From: Adiantum capillus-veneris
Taxonomy: Eukaryota; Streptophyta; Polypodiopsida; Polypodiales; Pteridaceae
DNA length: 64,000 bases
Reading direction: 5' to 3'
Assembly (NCBI GenBank): GCA_014529385.2
Contig: CM043966.1
Coordinates: forward strand, 142,154,211 to 142,218,210
The notes beneath the pieces are model-generated. The model made no database searches, was not told where the DNA came from, and saw nothing but the letters and a program-made list of their open reading frames with translations. Of this stretch, positions 59,073-64,000 are shown piece by piece. The translations under genes and the position numbers were made by a program. The number at the start of each line of letters is the position of its first letter. Positions within the stretch are counted from its first letter, which is position 1.

Positions 59073-59268
59073 TGTTGGGGTATAAAGCCCAATGTGGTCG
59101 CCCAGGTAAGTGGGCGGGCCGCCAGGTATGTACACATATTCTTTTGTAAAAACCTAATAAGAACTCACTATGCTCTACACATTACAGTAGAGCGAGTTCA
59201 CCATATCTTCGTGCTCTTCTTCTCGCACTCTCTCTCTCCCGCTTCGCACTTCCGCTCATACTCCTTCA
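59073..59268 (+). repeat. Copia-2 3' LTR
   Basis: It starts TGTTGGGGTATAAAG and ends CATACTCCTTCA, followed by the target duplication CATGC. Confidence 0.95.
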
Positions 59269-59900
59269 CATGCATATCTAACAGTACGATATCTACAAAA
59301 TTGTCTTGTTTTAAAAGTCATTCTTGATAACTTATGCCTGAAGTTGTTGTCTTTGCCTACTGCTCCAGAGATGCCGCATGCTCTCAAAAGAAAGGTGAAG
59401 GTGAGCCCATCTAGAGAGATTCCTTGCCGTTGCATGACTTCAAAGCAACCAATAGCTTCCTCTCCATGCCCATGTTGGACATAGTCTCCAATCATGGTAT
59501 TCCATGTCACAAGATGGAATCTCAATACCACCAAAAATGTCCTTCACCAGCAAACTGTGAATGTTTGTGCCCATATCGGTATCTTGCGTAGAGCCACATG
59601 ACTTCAAAATGCCTGCGTAGGTGATTGCATCTTGAGAGAGGCCCTCGATTCGCATCAAGATTCTGCGTGCGACAATTAAAAAAGCGTGACACAGCCACAT
59701 GCCTTCAAGATGCTAGCATAGGTGATTACATTTGGAGAGAGTCTCTCACTGGATTCTGCGCGACATAGCCGCATGCCTTAAAGATGCTTGCGTAGGTGAC
59801 TGCATCAGGAGAGAGGCCCTCGCTGGACTTAGGTGCACGAACGTCTTGCCAGATTTTTAATAGCGAGGAGAGCAGCCACGTGGGTTAACGTGGAGCCAGA
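59269..59900 (-). pseudogene. PPR protein pseudogene, copy 2, part after Copia-2
   Basis: This is the 5' side of the split PPR sequence on the minus strand. Frames include LVTWNTMIGDYVQHGHGEEAIGC, GISLDGLTFTFLLRACG and, further right, EGLSQDAITYAGILKSCGS and LSPDAVTYASIFKACG. It aligns with copy 1 at about 51970-52230, confirming that copies 1 and 2 were tandem before Copia-2 arrived. Several stops and frame changes are present. Near 59690-59830 a phrase ending GCATGCCTT-AAGATGCT is itself duplicated. Confidence 0.8.
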
Positions 59901-59945
59901 ATTGCGATTTGTACTCCTACGCTAACGAAGTAAAGAAGACGTCCA
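59770..59945. repeat. Direct repeat, left copy (PPR 5' segment)
   Basis: AGATGCTTGCGTAGGTGACTGC through CTACGCTAACGAAGTAA recurs at 61036-61192 with few differences, separated by 1.1 kb of microsatellite-rich DNA. Confidence 0.85.
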
Positions 59946-61035
<1,090 letters not shown>

Positions 61036-61192
61036 AAAGATGCATGCGTAGGTGACTGCATCAGGAGAGAGGCCCTCGTTGGACTCAGGTGCACGAACGT
61101 CTTGCCAGATTTTTAATAATAAGGAGAGCATCCACGTGGGTTAACCTGGAGCCAGAATTGTGGTTTGGTCTCCTACGCTAACGAAGTAATCA
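61036..61192. repeat. Direct repeat, right copy, joined to CACTA transposase
   Basis: The same segment as 59770-59945. On the minus strand it reads a PPR-like EGLSPDAVTYA phrase and abuts the TNP2-like sequence at about 61190. Confidence 0.8.
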
Positions 61193-61935
61193 AGATTAAT
61201 ATCAAATGACCCTTGATGGCAAGCCACGGCGGGAGGTTGTAATTGATAAGGCACACATGCCAAGTGCTCCATGACGAGCTTCTCAAGCCAAATGGATTGA
61301 CTCCATCCATTGCCATGCCCAAACGCAAATTCCCGCAACAACCTGTTTAAGCCACATTAAATTAAAAAGCTCTCCAAGCACGTCACCGTTGCAATCAGAA
61401 AATCTCTTTTGTAAATTACGTACCTAAACAAAGCAGTGACGCTTGCATCTGACCACCCGTACACTGACTAAATATTCAAAAATTCCAAAAAAGTACGAAG
61501 CACAAATATTTTGGCTCCTTCATAGATTGGTTGACGTGCCAACTTCCTCAACATGTCTTCAGGAGATAGGCGCATGACTTCTGGTGCTGCTTCGTTAGCG
61601 TTCTCCTCGCTTGTCTGGAAGAAGGCATCCTTCATCTCCTCCATGCCGTCGTCTTCTGTCTGTAAGCCCTTTTCTACTTCCATCCTTGGCTCTATATTGG
61701 TCGGAACTTCACGCATAATCCTTTTTCTCTCTCTCTCGGATGTAGGTGCTATGTCGTGAAAATCAATGCCCGTTCCGTAGGAGTCATATCGTAGATTCTG
61801 TACGGTTTCTCTAGCAAACTCTCCGTACTTGTGCACATGCTCATTACATATCCTACGCTTGCGCAGGATTTGATACTTGCAGAGCGTGCATGAGCATGCA
61901 ATCTTTTCCTCCATGTTAGTTGATGACGTTGCCAT
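61193..61935 (-). pseudogene. TNP2-like transposase fragment (CACTA)
   Basis: The open frame 61935-61468 starts MATSSTNMEEKIACSCTLCK and carries a Cys-rich segment (CTLCKYQILRKRRICNEHVHKYG), an acidic middle, and ends LARQPIYEGAKIFVLRTFLEF. This fits the P-L-Y-x-G region that opens plant TNP2 proteins. After a break, minus-strand 61340-61200 reads LRLGMAMDGVNPFG, SSWSTWHVCLINYNLPPWLAIKGH, the best-known TNP2 signature. The intervening part and the catalytic C-terminal half are missing. The frame is open but the protein is incomplete. Confidence 0.8.
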
Positions 61936-62200
61936 CTACAATGATTATGAATGTTGTTTTAATATATATACTCCTCACAATGTAAACTACCTCGCATTCT
62001 TTAGCCTTGCCCAATCTCCGTACACCTCGGTCCAGAGGTGTACGGAGATCAGGACCCCTGGGTCAAAATCTCGTCTTTATTGGTCAAATCCTATATGGGT
62101 AGACACATACGTGCACTCCCAGGTGTACATGGCAATGCATGTACCGAGCAAAACCCCTTTGCCTCTTTTAGTTCCATAGTTTCTTCTAGAGGGGGAGAGA

Positions 62201-62308
62201 GAGAGATAGAGAGAGTTTCTGTCCTTTTCACACAATTGGTTAGTCAACCTAACTCTTTCTCTCTCTCTTTCTCTATCTACTATCTATCTCTCTCTATCTC
62301 TAGTTAAT

Positions 62309-62402
<94 letters not shown>

Positions 62403-62548
62403 TCTCTATCTATTTATTTCACTCTCTCTCTGTATACGTACCCTATCTCTCGTTCTTTCTCTCTCGATCTCGCTCTCGCTATCTCCCTTTCTCTCTCTCT
62501 CGATCTTGCTCTCGCTATCTCTCTTTCTCTCTCTATTTTCCTATTTCC

Positions 62549-62600
<52 letters not shown>

Positions 62601-62640
62601 CCCTATCTCTCTACTGATCGAACGAGGGATTGAGCTAGGG
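62201..62640. repeat. TC-rich and (TA)n low-complexity region
   Basis: Interrupted TC repeats, a TA tract at 62331-62399 and a TC tract at about 62551-62596. No coding potential. Confidence 0.85.
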
Positions 62641-63014
62641 AGATCCAGAAGCCCACGACTACGGAGGCCAGACTACACAACATCGACAGAGGCTGCATCA
62701 TAGGATCCAGGTCACTTTGGCTTGACATGGACAACGCCCGGTCAGACTCCTCACCATGGAGGAGATGATGAGGTCCACCAGCGATGACAGATGCTGGATC
62801 TCCTATGATCTACCTATCCCAGCTAGTTGTTTTAGCTGCTTAGTCCACACCCAACAGCTCAAGATTCCATAATATTTTATTTTGTCAATTTTTCATCTTG
62901 TTATTCTTACTTTGTATCAGATCCACCACATTGTAACTTTCTGGTCTCATAGGCCACTTTGGCTTTTTGAAGACGTTAATATAACATTCCATTTCATTTC
63001 TTTCTTTAATTTTA
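62641..63014. other. Unique stretch inside the CACTA 5' region
   Basis: Non-repetitive DNA with short open frames only; TTTGTATCAG and TTAATATAACATTCC resemble 5' UTR or LTR text, but nothing is identifiable. Confidence 0.35.
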
Positions 63015-63179
63015 ATTTCCTACGCATACATTAATTCTCTCTCTCTCTCTCTCTCTCTTTAGTTTTAATTTCCTACGCATACATTTTTCTCTCTCTATCT
63101 CTCTCTTTAATTTCCTACACGCACACACACTTCTCTCTTTCTCTCTCTCTCTCTCTCTCTTTCCTACACACACACATAC

Positions 63180-63235
<56 letters not shown>

Positions 63236-63279
63236 TACACACGATGTGTAGAGAGAGAGAGAGAGAGAGAGAGAGGGGT

Positions 63280-63316
<37 letters not shown>
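63015..63316. repeat. TC/GA microsatellites and a 35-base G run
   Basis: TC tracts at about 63037-63058, 63136-63160 and 63183-63232, a GA tract at about 63250-63275, then an uninterrupted G homopolymer at 63282-63316. Confidence 0.92.
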
Positions 63317-63317
<1 letters not shown>

Positions 63318-63427
63318 AGAGTGCCATAATACCTGCGCAGCAGGTTTCGACCAAGATGTGAGCGCACGCATTGAAGGCAAAAATGGCCCCTGCGCGCGGG
63401 TTCCCCTTTTTCCCCCCCAGTTTTTTA

Positions 63428-63600
63428 GCGTCGAAAAGTGCGTCGATATACGCGTCAAAATAGCCGTCGATATACGAGTGGAAAATCTTGCCTTTCCACA
63501 CGTATTTCCACGTGCATATCGACGGCTATTTCGACACGTATATCGACGGGGTAAAAGAACGTCGATATACGCGTGGAAAGGTAAGGGCGTCGATAACTTT
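63428..63600. repeat. Inverted subterminal repeat cluster of the CACTA end
   Basis: CGTCGATATACGCG occurs at about 63439 and 63558, a variant CGTCGATATACGAG near 63466, and the complement CGTATATCGACG near 63536. Together 63437-63549 can fold into an imperfect hairpin (AAATAGCCGTCGATAT with ATATCGACGGCTATTT). Confidence 0.75.
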
Positions 63601-63616
63601 GGGTTATGTTGTAGTG

Positions 63617-63760
63617 AAAACAGGTGATTATGTACTTGTTTATACTTTGAAGCAACATGCCAAGAAACTTAAAAAGTGAGGGATGGGACCCTTTGTTGTT
63701 GAAGACGATGAAACAGAAAACAGAAGGAAGACAACAACTCAGAGTAGGAAGAAGATGGAG
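63617..63760 (+). pseudogene. Ty3/gypsy integrase C-terminal fragment
   Basis: Directly after the CACTA terminus the plus strand reads KTGDYVLVYTLKQHAKKLKK, a stop (TGA at 63678-63680), then GMGPFVVEDDETE. This fits the integrase tail (GPF/Y module) at the end of gypsy pol, followed by a Lys/Arg/Thr-rich tail. The CACTA element appears to have inserted into this gypsy copy. Confidence 0.5.
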
Positions 63761-64000
63761 AAGGAGAAGACACAGAGCTTGTGTATGAGATTTTCTGTAG
63801 TCTATCTCTTTGTATTAGAATAATAGAGTATATAAAAACTCATAGCTACAAAGCTTATATGAAACCCTAAGAGATAAGGTGTCCTTTCACACCGAATGTC
63901 CAGGGGGAAAAACCCAGTGGGAGAAAAGTCCCCCTGGTGAAGCGCGTATACACACTAACACTACTACATGTCTACAAATCCCCCCTGTAGTGATAGTGTG
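63761..64000 (+). other. Possible start of a gypsy 3' LTR
   Basis: TATAAAAAC at about 63831, AACCCTAAGAGATAAGG and a final block GTCCAGGGGGAAAAACCC look like LTR promoter and U5 text, but the window ends before a second copy could confirm it. Confidence 0.3.

Larger units (their letters stand above)
53711..59268 (+). mobile_element. Copia-2: full-length, young Ty1/copia element
   Basis: Nearly identical short LTRs (192 and 196 bp), a perfect 5-bp target duplication CATGC, an initiator tRNA-Met PBS, one gag-pol frame and a polypurine tract mark a complete element inserted into PPR copy 2. The LTRs differ by about three substitutions (for example A/G in GGGC-GGCC) and a small TC-repeat change, so insertion is fairly recent. 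Nevertheless the frame has three TAG stops and an altered protease active site. Confidence 0.96.
61036..63616 (-). mobile_element. Truncated CACTA (En/Spm) transposon
   Basis: A TNP2-type transposase remnant, subterminal repeats and a terminal sequence place the element's 5' end at 63616. The minus strand there starts CACTACAACATAACCC, the CACTA terminus. CGTCGATATACG-type motifs in both orientations cluster at 63430-63600, as subterminal repeats do in this superfamily. The other terminus is not found; the element breaks at the PPR-derived repeat. The 1.7 kb between 61936 and the end is mostly TC, TA and G tracts. Confidence 0.65.

Overview
The window is nuclear DNA from a land plant with a large, repeat-filled genome. 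The evidence is a spliced aspartyl aminopeptidase gene with GT-AG introns, PPR-type coding remnants, and plant-type Ty1/copia, Ty3/gypsy, hAT, CACTA and non-coding LTR elements. The many long GA/TC microsatellites and degenerate PPR copies would suit a seed-free vascular plant such as a fern, but the species cannot be fixed from sequence alone. No viral, plasmid, CRISPR or bacterial operon features are present.

Layout. 1-11787 is an LTR-element nest: a truncated copia fragment (1-939), a decayed full-length copia (Copia-1, 940-6251), and a non-coding LTR element (TE2) split by a related one on the opposite strand (TE3). 12715-15593 holds eight 3' exons of the only recognisable intact host gene, a family M18 aspartyl aminopeptidase; its 5' exons are absent and may lie beyond the nest. 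15594-24200 is mostly featureless intergenic DNA with LTR remnants. 24279-26600 carries three related foldback palindromes and a MITE-like element. 27100-33070 has a SWIM zinc-finger fragment, a copia remnant and a decayed hAT transposase. 33575-34160 is a minisatellite with GA tracts inside each unit. 34535-37742 is a minus-strand multi-exon gene remnant whose last exon resembles a SAM-methyltransferase glycine-rich motif. Its 5' side is cut by a roughly 12.6 kb gypsy element (37825-50434), which has a long extra reading frame after integrase. 50880-59900 is a tandemly duplicated PPR pseudogene split by a young copia (Copia-2, 53711-59268) with a perfect 5-bp target duplication. 59950-63616 holds microsatellites and a truncated CACTA element whose TNP2-like transposase abuts a second PPR scrap. 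63617-64000 is the tail of another gypsy element.

Almost every transposon reading frame is broken. In the copia and gypsy pol and gag frames, at least 20 in-frame stops are TAG, against a handful of TGA or TAA. Two can be compared directly with a paralogue in the window and both are CAG changed to TAG. This fits deamination of methylated cytosine in CHG context in silenced elements. The best candidates for something new are the foldback family, in which left and right arms change together, and the methyltransferase-like gene remnant.
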